A stretch of 64,000 nucleotides of DNA from Oscillospiraceae bacterium (GTDB taxonomy: Bacteria; Bacillota; Clostridia; Oscillospirales; Ruminococcaceae). The notes below the pieces were generated by a model. The model searched no databases and was not told where the DNA came from. It worked only from the letters and a program-made list of their open reading frames with translations. Location: positions 1-64,000 of the forward strand of contig JAETSQ010000002.1 in assembly GCA_021769525.1 (NCBI GenBank), written 5' to 3'. Positions 42,506 to 50,877 of this stretch are shown one piece after another. Within the stretch, counting starts at the first letter, position 1; each line of letters opens with the position of its first letter. Both the position numbers and the translations under genes were made by a program.

Positions 42506-42533
42506 CTTTGGTTTTTGGCAAAGCGGTCGAAAA
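42506..42533 (+). promoter_or_regulatory. Candidate sigma-28 promoter of the secreted protein-sortase operon
   Basis: CTTT, GGTTTTTG, 8 bases, then GTCGAAAA, 105 bases before the GTG start. The site reads almost the same as the cheA promoter (GGTTTTTG, ACAAAACG, GCCGAATA). The -10 box is 6 of 8 to the classical motif. Confidence 0.55.
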
Positions 42534-42638
42534 TTAAATAACCAGAGGGTCTGCGCTTTTGGCAGGCTGTATGGGAAAAATGACCAAACAACGGGGCGTG
42601 TTTTTGGGCGCCTTGACCAGATATGGAGGAGATCCGGC

Positions 42639-45600
42639 GTGAGAGAGACGATGAGGAGCTACAAAATACCCCTGTTGCGGGTGCTGTCCCTGGTGCTGGC
42701 CGTGATGACCACGGTGACCCTCACCGCAGTGCCGTCCCTGGACCTGCAGGCGGTGCAGACGGCCCAGGCGGCGACGGCGACGGTGGCGCCGACCATCCGA
42801 TTTTCCAACGTAAGCAAAGATAACTGGAATTCGCCGAATGATAATACCACGGCGACCGTTGTCACTGGTGAATCCATTACCCTCGATGAAATCATACCGT
42901 CCGGTCTGGGCGCACAATCCGCCCAGCTGGTTTTCACCAGCACGGATGAAAGTCTGACCCTTACGGCGGATACTACTTCCACATCTGATACGGAAGTAGC
43001 AGGCGGAAGTGTAGTGATTGGGACCAAAAAATCTGATAATACCCGAACCCTTACCTTCCGGGGCAATTTTAATCCGGAGGCTCCCAACGCAGGTAACGGA
43101 AACCAGAGTACCCCCGCATCGACAATTTACCGCATCAGCGGTGCGTACCAAAGCACCCGTAGTGAAGGTTTGGTGTCCGAATCCGGCGGCGGAACTAAGC
43201 CGGTCACGGTCCTAGATCCGGAAAACAAAAACCAGACCGGCGGGGCGACCGTAATCGGGGAAAACAATACGCTGAAATTTACTCTTCAAGAAGACGAAAC
43301 CATCCTCAACCAGAATCCCTCAATTAAGATTGACACTGCAACCGGGTCATTGAAAAAATATGACAGTGGCAAGGTTGAAATATGGAGAGACAACGGGTGG
43401 CAAGCGGCTAGGACCGACATCCGTGAGGGGAATGTGCCGCAGCGTACAGTTGTCTTTCTGGTTACGAAGTCGGGTGGCGGTGATGAAATGTATTTGCGGA
43501 TGCGCGTGGACAGCATTCACGAAGACCACACAGAACCGGACCCCAAAGACCCCACAAAAGAGATTCAGTATTATAACAACTATATTAAAGACGGAACAAC
43601 ATTTGAAGTCAGCTTTACCGCTCCAGTTTCCCAAAAACCGGACATCAGCTTGAATATCGTGACCCCCCAAACGGTCATGCGGAATATAGAAACAGAGATT
43701 GAAACCGTCCAAAAGGAGGAGGGCTCCACCAATTTTATCGCCTACGCCAATATCCCCGATGAGGATGTGGAGGATGAGCGGGAATGGGTCACAAGGGATA
43801 TTCTCGTCCGTTCTAAGCTGAAGCGGCATAACGCCAGCTTTGATATCAAGTGGGTGTGGGTTCCCGATGACAGCAGCGCAGAGGACGTTGTGAAAGAGGG
43901 TGTTAATCCGCAGGCGACCGACATGAAGAACTGGCCGTCGGTGCCGGCTTCGGAGCGGACAGACTGGCTCATCATGCAGGTGAAAAACAACACCGAAAAC
44001 ACAGTTGAAGGCGACCTGGTCCCTGTGGTCTATTACAGCGACCTTCGCTCCAGCACCAGCACCGAAACGGACTTATCGAAACTTCCCCGCATCCACCTGA
44101 AAATACCGGGGACCAAAGGCGCGGATCCCTACGTTGAGGAAGTGTACGAGGAGAATGGCCGGAGGAACGGGAACAGCAACACCACACAGGTTCTGCTGGG
44201 CAACGCGCCGGTCCTGGGCACGAAGGAGATCCCCAGTGAAAAGGAGATGGATGCCTACAAGGGAGACATCAGTGGATGGAATCCCTTTGATTTCTTCTCG
44301 TCCCCTACCTCCCCCAACCCGCCCCCTTTTAAGTATATACTGGAGCTGGACCTGGGCTCCGATGCCAAGGCGGCGGAGTACATCACCATCACCCCCAGTG
44401 GCTCCGGTCCCAACTATGATCCCAAAGCGGTGAGTTTTAAGGTCGACCCCAGTGGCGGATATAACTTTACCGCCCCGGAGCGGAGCGAGATCAGGCCTAC
44501 CGCTCTCGGCACAGGGCCGAACCGGAAGATACGGGTGGAATTTACGGCGGCGGACATCCCCTACACCGACCCACTTACTCAAAAAACGGTGACCTACACC
44601 ATCGAGTTCAAACACACAAGAGGCGGTAGCCCCAGAAATGTGGAAGGTTCCACCAGGGTCATCGACTTTACCGTGACCCACACCCTCCCGGACCCGGAGA
44701 GCCGCCTGGAAAAACTGCTGGTCACGGCGTACGGGGAGAAAATTTCCAAAATTGGGGAAAACATCGACTTCGGCTTTGTGAAGAGTACAGAGAAGGACAA
44801 ATACACAGAGCGTAAGGAATATGATGTGGAACTCCCCTACCGGGCTACCTCCATCACGATCAATCCTACCTTCATGAAGCCCCAAAAGCTCCACGGCGTG
44901 AATGCCTATATGGTGATCCAGGACTACCGGACGGGGGAGCTGAAAAAGAACAGTTTGAACTACCTGTCGGACAGCGGCCGCATTCCCATAAAGAGCAGCA
45001 ACCCCAGCGAGGAGATCAGCTTCGCCGATTCCGGGGACATCGATAAGACCTACAAGATCACTATTACCACCCCCAGCCAGGACCCGCGGAATGAGTCCAC
45101 CTATATCCTGAACGTCACCCGCAACAACGCCAGCGATGTCAGCACCCTGAACGGCTTGGGTATCTACCCCTATGAAGAGGAGGGGGACAGCAAGGATAAC
45201 GAGACACCGGAGCGTAACTACATCAAGAACTTCGACCCCAACACCCTCAACTACGACATCATCGTGCCCTATTCCACTGATATTTTGAAGTTCCGGGGAA
45301 CGAAGGGGAACGATCAGCAGAAGAATCTGGAGCTTGTCCCACCCTTTAAGCTGGAGACTATGGGCTGGTTTGATACCGACCCCTGCAAGCTGAAGAACAT
45401 CAAGCGGCTGTTCCAGGATTCCGGCAACCTGGATGAGGACGGAGCATTGGTGGTACAGGTGGAGGTGGTCTCCGAGCTGGGAGATGTGACCGGGAACAAG
45501 GAAGGACATTCCACCATCTACACCATCCACATCTTCCGGGAGAGCCCCAACCACGACGCCACCCTGGCGGCGCTGTCCGTCTACGATAAGGATAAGAACG

Positions 45601-47672
45601 AGCAGCGCATCATCCCCACCTTTAACCCCAATACCAATACTTATTACGCCGAGGTGGACTACGCGGTGGAGCAGATCCTGCTGTCCATCGACCCCACCTA
45701 CAAGAAGCCGGGGAATATCCAGGTGTACCGCCGGAAGGTGGAGCCGGGGAATCTCCTCTTGGATATGCGGGACGGCAAGGATGTTATGGACTTCCCCGAT
45801 GAGGGACCCCTGACCTTTGACATCGGCCCCGATAACTACACCCCGGAGATACCCTATTTCCCGGTCACGGGCGACCCGGCCCAGCCCTATATGCTGGACG
45901 TCACCAAGGCCCCCGGCGGCTACGAGCTGTTTGTCATTAAGGTGATACCGGAGTGCGAGGAGGGCGGCAGGGAGGATGATCCCCGCAACCATACCCGCCT
46001 CTACAACCTCCAGGTGCGGCGCAAGGAGCCCAGCCACGAGGCCAGGCTGAAGAGCCTGGAGCTGAAGGACCAGGCCAACAGCCCCATCAAGACCTTCGCC
46101 TTCCATCAGGACGAGTTCAACTACAGCCTCACCGTCCCCTACGAGACCACCGGCGTCAGCTTCACCCCCACCGTTTTGGAGCCCCACGCCAAGTTCGTCA
46201 TCGTGGACGGGGTGGAGTACACCACCAATAACCCCTACACCGGCCTGGAGAGCGGGGCCACCTCCAAGGTGTTCCAGCTTCCGGAGCGCCACGGCGTGGA
46301 CCGGACCTATACCGTCATCGTCACCGCCCAGGACGGCACCCCCACCAGCCAGCGGCAGTATAACGTCACCATCCGCCGGGCCCCGCCCAGCAGCGATGCC
46401 TGGCTCAAGAACCTCACCACCGACCATACGGAGAACTTTAAGCCCCTCTTCGTCCCCAAGAATATGGACTACAGCGCCGAGGTGAAGGCAGGGGAGCCGG
46501 GAGTCACCATCACCGCCACCGCCAACCACCCCGCCGCCACCATCAAGATCGACGGCATGGTGGTGGAGAGCGGCGTTGCCTCGGACCTCATCAGCCTGCT
46601 GGATGTCAAGCAGACAGTGACCATCGAGGTCACCGCCCAGGACGGCGTCACCAAGAAGTACTATCACATCGAGTTCACCAATATGAATCTGGTAGAGCTC
46701 ACCAACAATGCGGACCTCAAGAACCTCACCGTCAACTACGGCCTGATGACCCCCAAGTTCCAGGCCGCCGTCACCGAGTATGAGGTCACGGTAAAAGAGG
46801 ACACCTGGTCGGTGGATATTATCCCCCGCCTGTCCGATGACCTGGCCACAGTCCGGGTCCTGGGCGGCACCAGGGAGCTGGGAGATTACCGCGGCAACTA
46901 CGCCCTGGCCCTGGTGGACGGGGAGAACACCGTCACCGTGGAGGTCACCTCCCCGGATAAGACGGTGGTGAAGAACTACAATATCACCATCTACCGCAAC
47001 GATGAGGAGAAGCTCAAGAACCTGGAGCCGCTGGAATCGGAGGACATCAACTGGGAGAACACCACCAACCCCATCCTGGTGAAGATCGAGGAGTACCCCC
47101 GCGTGGGCGCCAGCGTATTCAACACCATCCGGGAGGAGTACCCGGAGAAGAGCATCATCTTCCAGGGGAACGATTACTCCATCCGCTTCGACGGCAAGAA
47201 CCTCAACCGGGTCATCCCCCAGCGGGAGATCTTCGATTTCCGCATGACCTTCGATTCCCCCGACGAGGACGCCATCTATGACCTCATCGAGGAGCGGGAG
47301 GTCAACGATGACATCCTGGATGACGTGGTCCTCTGCTACTTCGATTACCACGGATCTCTCCCCGGCCCCGCCACCTTCAACCTCAGCCTGGGGCGCAAGT
47401 ACTCCAACGAGACCCTCTACTGGCACTACTACAACCAGGAGCGGGACCGCATCGACTACTACGGGAGCCTGAAGAGCAACAACAAGGGCACCGTGGCCGT
47501 CAGCATCGACCACTTCTCCACCTATATCGTGAGTCCTACCCACCGCATCGCCGGCTCGGAGGATAAGGACGGGGTCATCGACCAGCTGGGGATGGTCTCC
47601 AACGGACAGGATCTGCTGGGTTCCGGCGGCAAGCTGAACCCCGATACGGGAGAGACGGAGGGGCGCCCATGA
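42639..47672 (+). CDS. Giant secreted protein with cadherin-like beta-sandwich repeats and C-terminal NPDTG motif
   Basis: 1,677 residues from the GTG at 42639, which has GGAGGAG 7 bases upstream. The N-terminus has a signal peptide (IPLLRVLSLVLAVMTTVTL, cleavage near AQAA). Residues about 30-680 are an uncharacterised beta-rich region of lower GC. Residues about 687-1454 hold six tandem cadherin-like beta-sandwich units. Each has L-x-x-L, then Y-x-V-x-V-P, then a closing YNVTIRR-type strand (e.g. LKNLTVNYGLMTPKFQAAV, KNYNITIYR). A 200-residue C-terminal domain follows (FDFRMTFDSPDEDAIYDLI, YGSLKSNNKGTVAVSIDHFS). The protein ends LNPDTGETEGRP with no membrane anchor. The stop overlaps the sortase start. 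Probably a surface adhesin or sensor. Confidence 0.88.
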   Translation: MRETMRSYKIPLLRVLSLVLAVMTTVTLTAVPSLDLQAVQTAQAATATVAPTIRFSNVSKDNWNSPNDNTTATVVTGESITLDEIIPSGLGAQSAQLVFTSTDESLTLTADTTSTSDTEVAGGSVVIGTKKSDNTRTLTFRGNFNPEAPNAGNGNQSTPASTIYRISGAYQSTRSEGLVSESGGGTKPVTVLDPENKNQTGGATVIGENNTLKFTLQEDETILNQNPSIKIDTATGSLKKYDSGKVEIWRDNGWQAARTDIREGNVPQRTVVFLVTKSGGGDEMYLRMRVDSIHEDHTEPDPKDPTKEIQYYNNYIKDGTTFEVSFTAPVSQKPDISLNIVTPQTVMRNIETEIETVQKEEGSTNFIAYANIPDEDVEDEREWVTRDILVRSKLKRHNASFDIKWVWVPDDSSAEDVVKEGVNPQATDMKNWPSVPASERTDWLIMQVKNNTENTVEGDLVPVVYYSDLRSSTSTETDLSKLPRIHLKIPGTKGADPYVEEVYEENGRRNGNSNTTQVLLGNAPVLGTKEIPSEKEMDAYKGDISGWNPFDFFSSPTSPNPPPFKYILELDLGSDAKAAEYITITPSGSGPNYDPKAVSFKVDPSGGYNFTAPERSEIRPTALGTGPNRKIRVEFTAADIPYTDPLTQKTVTYTIEFKHTRGGSPRNVEGSTRVIDFTVTHTLPDPESRLEKLLVTAYGEKISKIGENIDFGFVKSTEKDKYTERKEYDVELPYRATSITINPTFMKPQKLHGVNAYMVIQDYRTGELKKNSLNYLSDSGRIPIKSSNPSEEISFADSGDIDKTYKITITTPSQDPRNESTYILNVTRNNASDVSTLNGLGIYPYEEEGDSKDNETPERNYIKNFDPNTLNYDIIVPYSTDILKFRGTKGNDQQKNLELVPPFKLETMGWFDTDPCKLKNIKRLFQDSGNLDEDGALVVQVEVVSELGDVTGNKEGHSTIYTIHIFRESPNHDATLAALSVYDKDKNEQRIIPTFNPNTNTYYAEVDYAVEQILLSIDPTYKKPGNIQVYRRKVEPGNLLLDMRDGKDVMDFPDEGPLTFDIGPDNYTPEIPYFPVTGDPAQPYMLDVTKAPGGYELFVIKVIPECEEGGREDDPRNHTRLYNLQVRRKEPSHEARLKSLELKDQANSPIKTFAFHQDEFNYSLTVPYETTGVSFTPTVLEPHAKFVIVDGVEYTTNNPYTGLESGATSKVFQLPERHGVDRTYTVIVTAQDGTPTSQRQYNVTIRRAPPSSDAWLKNLTTDHTENFKPLFVPKNMDYSAEVKAGEPGVTITATANHPAATIKIDGMVVESGVASDLISLLDVKQTVTIEVTAQDGVTKKYYHIEFTNMNLVELTNNADLKNLTVNYGLMTPKFQAAVTEYEVTVKEDTWSVDIIPRLSDDLATVRVLGGTRELGDYRGNYALALVDGENTVTVEVTSPDKTVVKNYNITIYRNDEEKLKNLEPLESEDINWENTTNPILVKIEEYPRVGASVFNTIREEYPEKSIIFQGNDYSIRFDGKNLNRVIPQREIFDFRMTFDSPDEDAIYDLIEEREVNDDILDDVVLCYFDYHGSLPGPATFNLSLGRKYSNETLYWHYYNQERDRIDYYGSLKSNNKGTVAVSIDHFSTYIVSPTHRIAGSEDKDGVIDQLGMVSNGQDLLGSGGKLNPDTGETEGRP

Positions 47673-48484
47673 AAAAGCTCATCGCGGGCCTGGCAGTGAT
47701 TGCCAGTCTCCTGCTGGTGGCCGGTTTCCTCTACGTGCTGCTCTTTATGGAGGATGTGGAGAACGACCCGGCCAGCCGGAGCCAGCCGGAGCAGAGCGGC
47801 ACCTCCAATGCCCGCCTCAACGCCCCCAAGGAGATCGAGACCGACGCGGATGTCCTGGATGCCATCGATTACTACACCCAGCGCAACCAGGATACCGTGG
47901 CCTGGCTCCGGATCCCCGGCACCAAGATCAACGACCCGGTGCTCCAGTCCCACGATAACTTCACCTACCTGCGCACCGATGAGTTCCGGGAATACGACCT
48001 CTACGGCTGCTACTTTGCCGACTGGGAGTGTTCCGTCGGCCCCAGGGACATCCTCTCCTCCAACACGGTGGTGTACGGGCACAGCGACCTCACCGACCAG
48101 CCGGACGGCCCCCGGTTCTCCCAGCTCTTCCACTTTGCGGATGCGGAGTTCGCGGCGGCCACCCCGGTCATCCACTTTTCCACCCTGGAGGAGCAGATGG
48201 ACTGGGAGGTCTTCGCGGTGGTCTACACCAACACCGGCTTCAGCTACATCGACGCGGAGCCGGAGGGAGGCGCCCAGGCCCTGGCCCAGGAGGCCATGAA
48301 GAAGTCCATCTACGATTACGGCGTCACGGTGGGGCCGGAGGATAAGATCCTCACCCTCTCCACCTGCAGCGTCCGGGATGATCCCCAGGACCGCAGCCAG
48401 CGCTTTGTGGTGATGGCGCGGCTCCTGCCGGAAGGGGCGGAGGCCCCCCAGACGGCCTCGGTCACACCCCACACCCCTGAATAA
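47669..48484 (+). CDS. srtB: Class B sortase
   Basis: 271 residues: an N-terminal membrane anchor (LIAGLAVIASLLLVAGFLYV), then the SrtB fold with VAWLRIPGTKINDPVLQSHD. The catalytic His138 is in VVYGHSD, Cys233 in LTLSTCS and Arg245 in SQRFVVMAR, all present. Sortases cut a C-terminal motif and attach the protein to the cell wall or to another protein. The start overlaps the giant protein's stop by 4 bases (ATGA), with GGAGG 7 bases upstream, so the two are made together. No other substrate gene is in the window. flgB follows after 17 bases, probably on the same mRNA. Confidence 0.93.
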   Translation: MKKLIAGLAVIASLLLVAGFLYVLLFMEDVENDPASRSQPEQSGTSNARLNAPKEIETDADVLDAIDYYTQRNQDTVAWLRIPGTKINDPVLQSHDNFTYLRTDEFREYDLYGCYFADWECSVGPRDILSSNTVVYGHSDLTDQPDGPRFSQLFHFADAEFAAATPVIHFSTLEEQMDWEVFAVVYTNTGFSYIDAEPEGGAQALAQEAMKKSIYDYGVTVGPEDKILTLSTCSVRDDPQDRSQRFVVMARLLPEGAEAPQTASVTPHTPE

Positions 48485-48501
48485 AGGAGGCAGAAAGAGA
48501 G

Positions 48502-48849
48502 ATGCTTTTTAACACGAAGCCCCTTGGCATGATGCGTGCCAGCCTGCAAGGGCTTTCCGTCCAGCAGGAGGTGATCCTCCACAACCTGGCCAACATCGAT
48601 ACCCCCGGCTACAAGGCGAAGTATGTCTCCTTTGAGGACACCCTGAAGGGGATGGGGGACCGCTACGACCTGAAGGCCCATGTCATCACCGATGAGGCCA
48701 CCTCCATCCGCCCCGACGGCAACAACGTGGATACCGATACCCAGAGCATGGCCCTCTACCAGAACTATGTCCAGCAGCTCTACCTGTACCAGAAGATCAG
48801 CGGGCAGTTCACCAACCTCCGCTACGTCCTCAACCAGGGGCCCAAGTAA
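48502..48849 (+). CDS. flgB: Flagellar basal-body rod protein FlgB
   Basis: 115 residues with the rod-protein N-terminal signature (GLSVQQEVILHNLANIDTPG, YKAKYVSFEDTL) and C-terminal helix (MALYQNYVQQLYLYQKISGQ). It forms the proximal rod with FlgC. AAAGGAGG lies before the ATG. In most genomes flgB-flgC-fliE lead the early operon. Here they follow the sortase and fliE is not next. Confidence 0.93.
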   Translation: MLFNTKPLGMMRASLQGLSVQQEVILHNLANIDTPGYKAKYVSFEDTLKGMGDRYDLKAHVITDEATSIRPDGNNVDTDTQSMALYQNYVQQLYLYQKISGQFTNLRYVLNQGPK

Positions 48850-48880
48850 AAGATGATCCCGCCAGAAAGGAGCGATCCCC

Positions 48881-49315
48881 ATGTCCCTTTTGGATTCCAT
48901 GAACATCATAGGCTCCGGCCTCACCGCCGAGCGGTTCCGTATGGACATCGCCCTCCAGAACATCGCCAACCAGAACACCACACGCACCGCCAACGGGGAA
49001 CCCTACCGCCGCAAGCAGGTGGTATTTGTGGAGCGGGGCATGAGTTTTTCCGATGCCCTGCGCACCGAGGCCGCCAAGGTGGAGGGGGGCGGCGTCCGGG
49101 TGACCCAGGTGGTGGAAAGCCAGCGGGACTTCATCCCGGTGTACGACCCGGACCACCCCGATGCCAACGAGGAAGGCTATGTGATGATGCCCAACGTCAA
49201 CACCACCGAGGAACGGGTGGACCTGATGGCCGCCTCCAACTCCTATGAGGCGAACCTCACCGCCCTGAAGCTGGTGCAGTCCCTGGCCCTCAAGGCCTTG
49301 GACATCGGGAAGTAA
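48881..49315 (+). CDS. flgC: Flagellar basal-body rod protein FlgC
   Basis: 144 residues with the FlgC signature (MSLLDSMNIIGSGLTAERFR, MDIALQNIANQNTTRTANGE, PYRRKQVVF) and C-terminal MPNVNTTEERVDLMAASNSY. It is the second proximal rod protein. GAAAGGAG lies before the ATG, 31 bases after flgB. fliE and fliF are not downstream. The genes that follow are a MotA-like protein and a ComFB. Confidence 0.94.
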   Translation: MSLLDSMNIIGSGLTAERFRMDIALQNIANQNTTRTANGEPYRRKQVVFVERGMSFSDALRTEAAKVEGGGVRVTQVVESQRDFIPVYDPDHPDANEEGYVMMPNVNTTEERVDLMAASNSYEANLTALKLVQSLALKALDIGK

Positions 49316-49345
49316 CCCCAGGTTTGGAGGAAAGGAAGGCGCCCT

Positions 49346-49837
49346 GTGCTTTTTACCATCAGCGCTGAATATTTTTCCGGGCGCGTCCAGTGCACCAGGG
49401 AGGATAAACAGGAGTGCCTCTACACCGTCCGCCAGCTGCTGGAGCTGGCTTTTGAGGCGCGGGACCACGGCCTGCTGGCCATGGAAGAGATGGTCTCCGA
49501 CCACACCCGCTTCCCCGACCGCTTCCTGCGTAAGGCGGTAGAGCTGACGATGGAGACCTCGGACCCCGATAAGATCCGAAAAGTGCTCTATAACCTCATC
49601 ATCACCACCAAATACGTAGCCAACAACCATTTCCTAAAGGACGTGCTCATCACCGAGACCATGCTGGCGGTGAGCCGGTCGGAGGATCTGGACTACGTTT
49701 TCGCTCACCTGATACCCTCCTACTTCGGGCTGGATTATTCCCCCCAGGCGGAGGAGGTCTACCGCAATTACAAAGCATCCCGCGCCCAGGAGCGGAAGAT
49801 GATAAGAGGACTACCCCTTGGCACAGATCAGGACTGA
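49346..49837 (+). CDS. Soluble protein resembling the MotA cytoplasmic domain
   Basis: 163 residues without membrane spans. The middle (ELAFEARDHGLLAMEEMVSD, FPDRFLRKAVELTMETSDPD, KIRKVLYNL) matches the pattern of the MotA cytoplasmic loop, which touches FliG and carries A-R-x-x-G-L-L-A-L-E and FLxKGLQLxxDGxDP. MotA's four helices and its proton-channel residues are absent, so it cannot be a stator. It may modulate motor function or be a repurposed remnant. The start is GTG with AAAGGAAGG upstream. It lies between flgC and a ComFB gene. Confidence 0.6.
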   Translation: MLFTISAEYFSGRVQCTREDKQECLYTVRQLLELAFEARDHGLLAMEEMVSDHTRFPDRFLRKAVELTMETSDPDKIRKVLYNLIITTKYVANNHFLKDVLITETMLAVSRSEDLDYVFAHLIPSYFGLDYSPQAEEVYRNYKASRAQERKMIRGLPLGTDQD

Positions 49838-49853
49838 AAGGAAGGAAAGCATT

Positions 49854-50117
49854 ATGGCAGAGTACAAGAACATTATGGAAAACCTGGTGGAGGATGAGTT
49901 TGAGAGAGCGAAGGGAAGTCTCAACTGCTGCACCTGCGAGGCCTGCCGCAACGACATCATCGCCTACGCTCTGAACCAGCTCCCCCCCAAGTATGTGGCC
50001 ACCCGCAAGGGAGAGGTGTATTCCAAGACCTTTATCCTGCGCAACCAGCACTATGCGGACATCATGGCTGCCCTGGCTAAGGGCGCCACCCTGGTGCGGG
50101 AGAATCCCCGCCACTGA
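49854..50117 (+). CDS. ComFB-domain protein
   Basis: 87 residues, essentially one ComFB domain: YKNIMENLVEDEFERAKG, cysteine motif CCTCEACRNDIIAYALN (Cys25, 26, 28, 31), QLPPKYVAT. It has the same cysteine layout as the protein at 30279 but no acidic extension. ComFB family proteins have been reported to bind cyclic dinucleotides in cyanobacteria, and this could link a second messenger to the flagellar genes. AAAGGAAAG lies before the ATG. It is the last gene before a terminator. Confidence 0.87.
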   Translation: MAEYKNIMENLVEDEFERAKGSLNCCTCEACRNDIIAYALNQLPPKYVATRKGEVYSKTFILRNQHYADIMAALAKGATLVRENPRH

Positions 50118-50152
50118 GCCGGACCATTGTTGGACCGATACACAAAGCAGAG

Positions 50153-50183
50153 AGCAGCCGGGGAGTTCTTCGGCTGTTTTTTC
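50153..50183 (+). terminator. Rho-independent terminator of the flgB-flgC-comFB segment
   Basis: CAGCCG and CGGCTG around a 10-base loop, followed by six Ts. Confidence 0.8.
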
Positions 50184-50319
50184 TATGGGCTTTCGGGGCC
50201 GGGGCCGCAGTGCGGGGTTTCCGGCCATCTTCCGTAAAAAATTTGGGGACCGCTGTCATATCCCGGTCTTTTTCCGGTCTGATAGGATAAAGAGACTCTA
50301 CTGAAAGGAGGCAGGAGCA

Positions 50320-50877
50320 ATGGAGGATGTGGAGATCGTTGGCCTGTACTGGGCGCGGGACCAGCTGGCGATCACGGAAAGCGAGCGGAAGTACGGTGCC
50401 CTCTGCGGAAGCATCGCCATGAATATTCTGCACAACCGGGAGGACTCGGAGGAGTGTGTCAACGATACCTGGGGCCGGGCCTGGAACAACATACCGCCCC
50501 AGAGGCCGGACCGCCTGGGGGCCTACCTGGGGAAGATCGTCCGGAACCTCTCCCTGAACCGGTGGCGGATGCGCCGGGCGGAAAAGCGGGGCAGCGGCGG
50601 GGCGGAGGTCCTCCTCTCCGAGCTGGGGGAGTGCCTGCCGGAGGAGGGGAGCGGGCTCCTCTGTGAAGAGGAACAGCTTTCCGGCGTCATCGCCCGGTGG
50701 CTGCTGACCCTGCAGGCGGAGGACCGGGTGGTATTCCTGCGGCGGTACTGGTACGGGGACAGCCTGGAGGCCATCGCCAAAGCCAGGGGCACCGGGGCGA
50801 ACCACCTGGCCGTGCGGATGCACCGCTTGCGGGGAAGGCTGCGGGCCTACTTGGAAAAGGAGGGGATCGCCGTATGA
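50320..50877 (+). CDS. ECF-type RNA polymerase sigma factor
   Basis: 185 residues. Region 2 has ESERKYGALCGSIAMNILHN, EDSEECVNDTWGRAWNNIPP, LGAYLGKIVRNLSLNRWR. Region 4 has LTLQAEDRVVFLRRYWYGDS and LEAIAKARGTGANHLAVRMH. ECF sigmas are usually held by a membrane anti-sigma encoded next to them. The following gene, overlapping by 4 bases (ATGA), is a single-span membrane protein and fits that role. AAAGGAGG lies before the ATG. Confidence 0.88.
   Translation: MEDVEIVGLYWARDQLAITESERKYGALCGSIAMNILHNREDSEECVNDTWGRAWNNIPPQRPDRLGAYLGKIVRNLSLNRWRMRRAEKRGSGGAEVLLSELGECLPEEGSGLLCEEEQLSGVIARWLLTLQAEDRVVFLRRYWYGDSLEAIAKARGTGANHLAVRMHRLRGRLRAYLEKEGIAV

Noticed and set aside
44073..47543. 1,156-codon open frame on the minus strand opposite the giant secreted protein
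   Set aside because: It mirrors the codon bias of the plus-strand gene, has no ribosome site and its product has no recognisable domain. The plus-strand product has a signal peptide and clear repeats.
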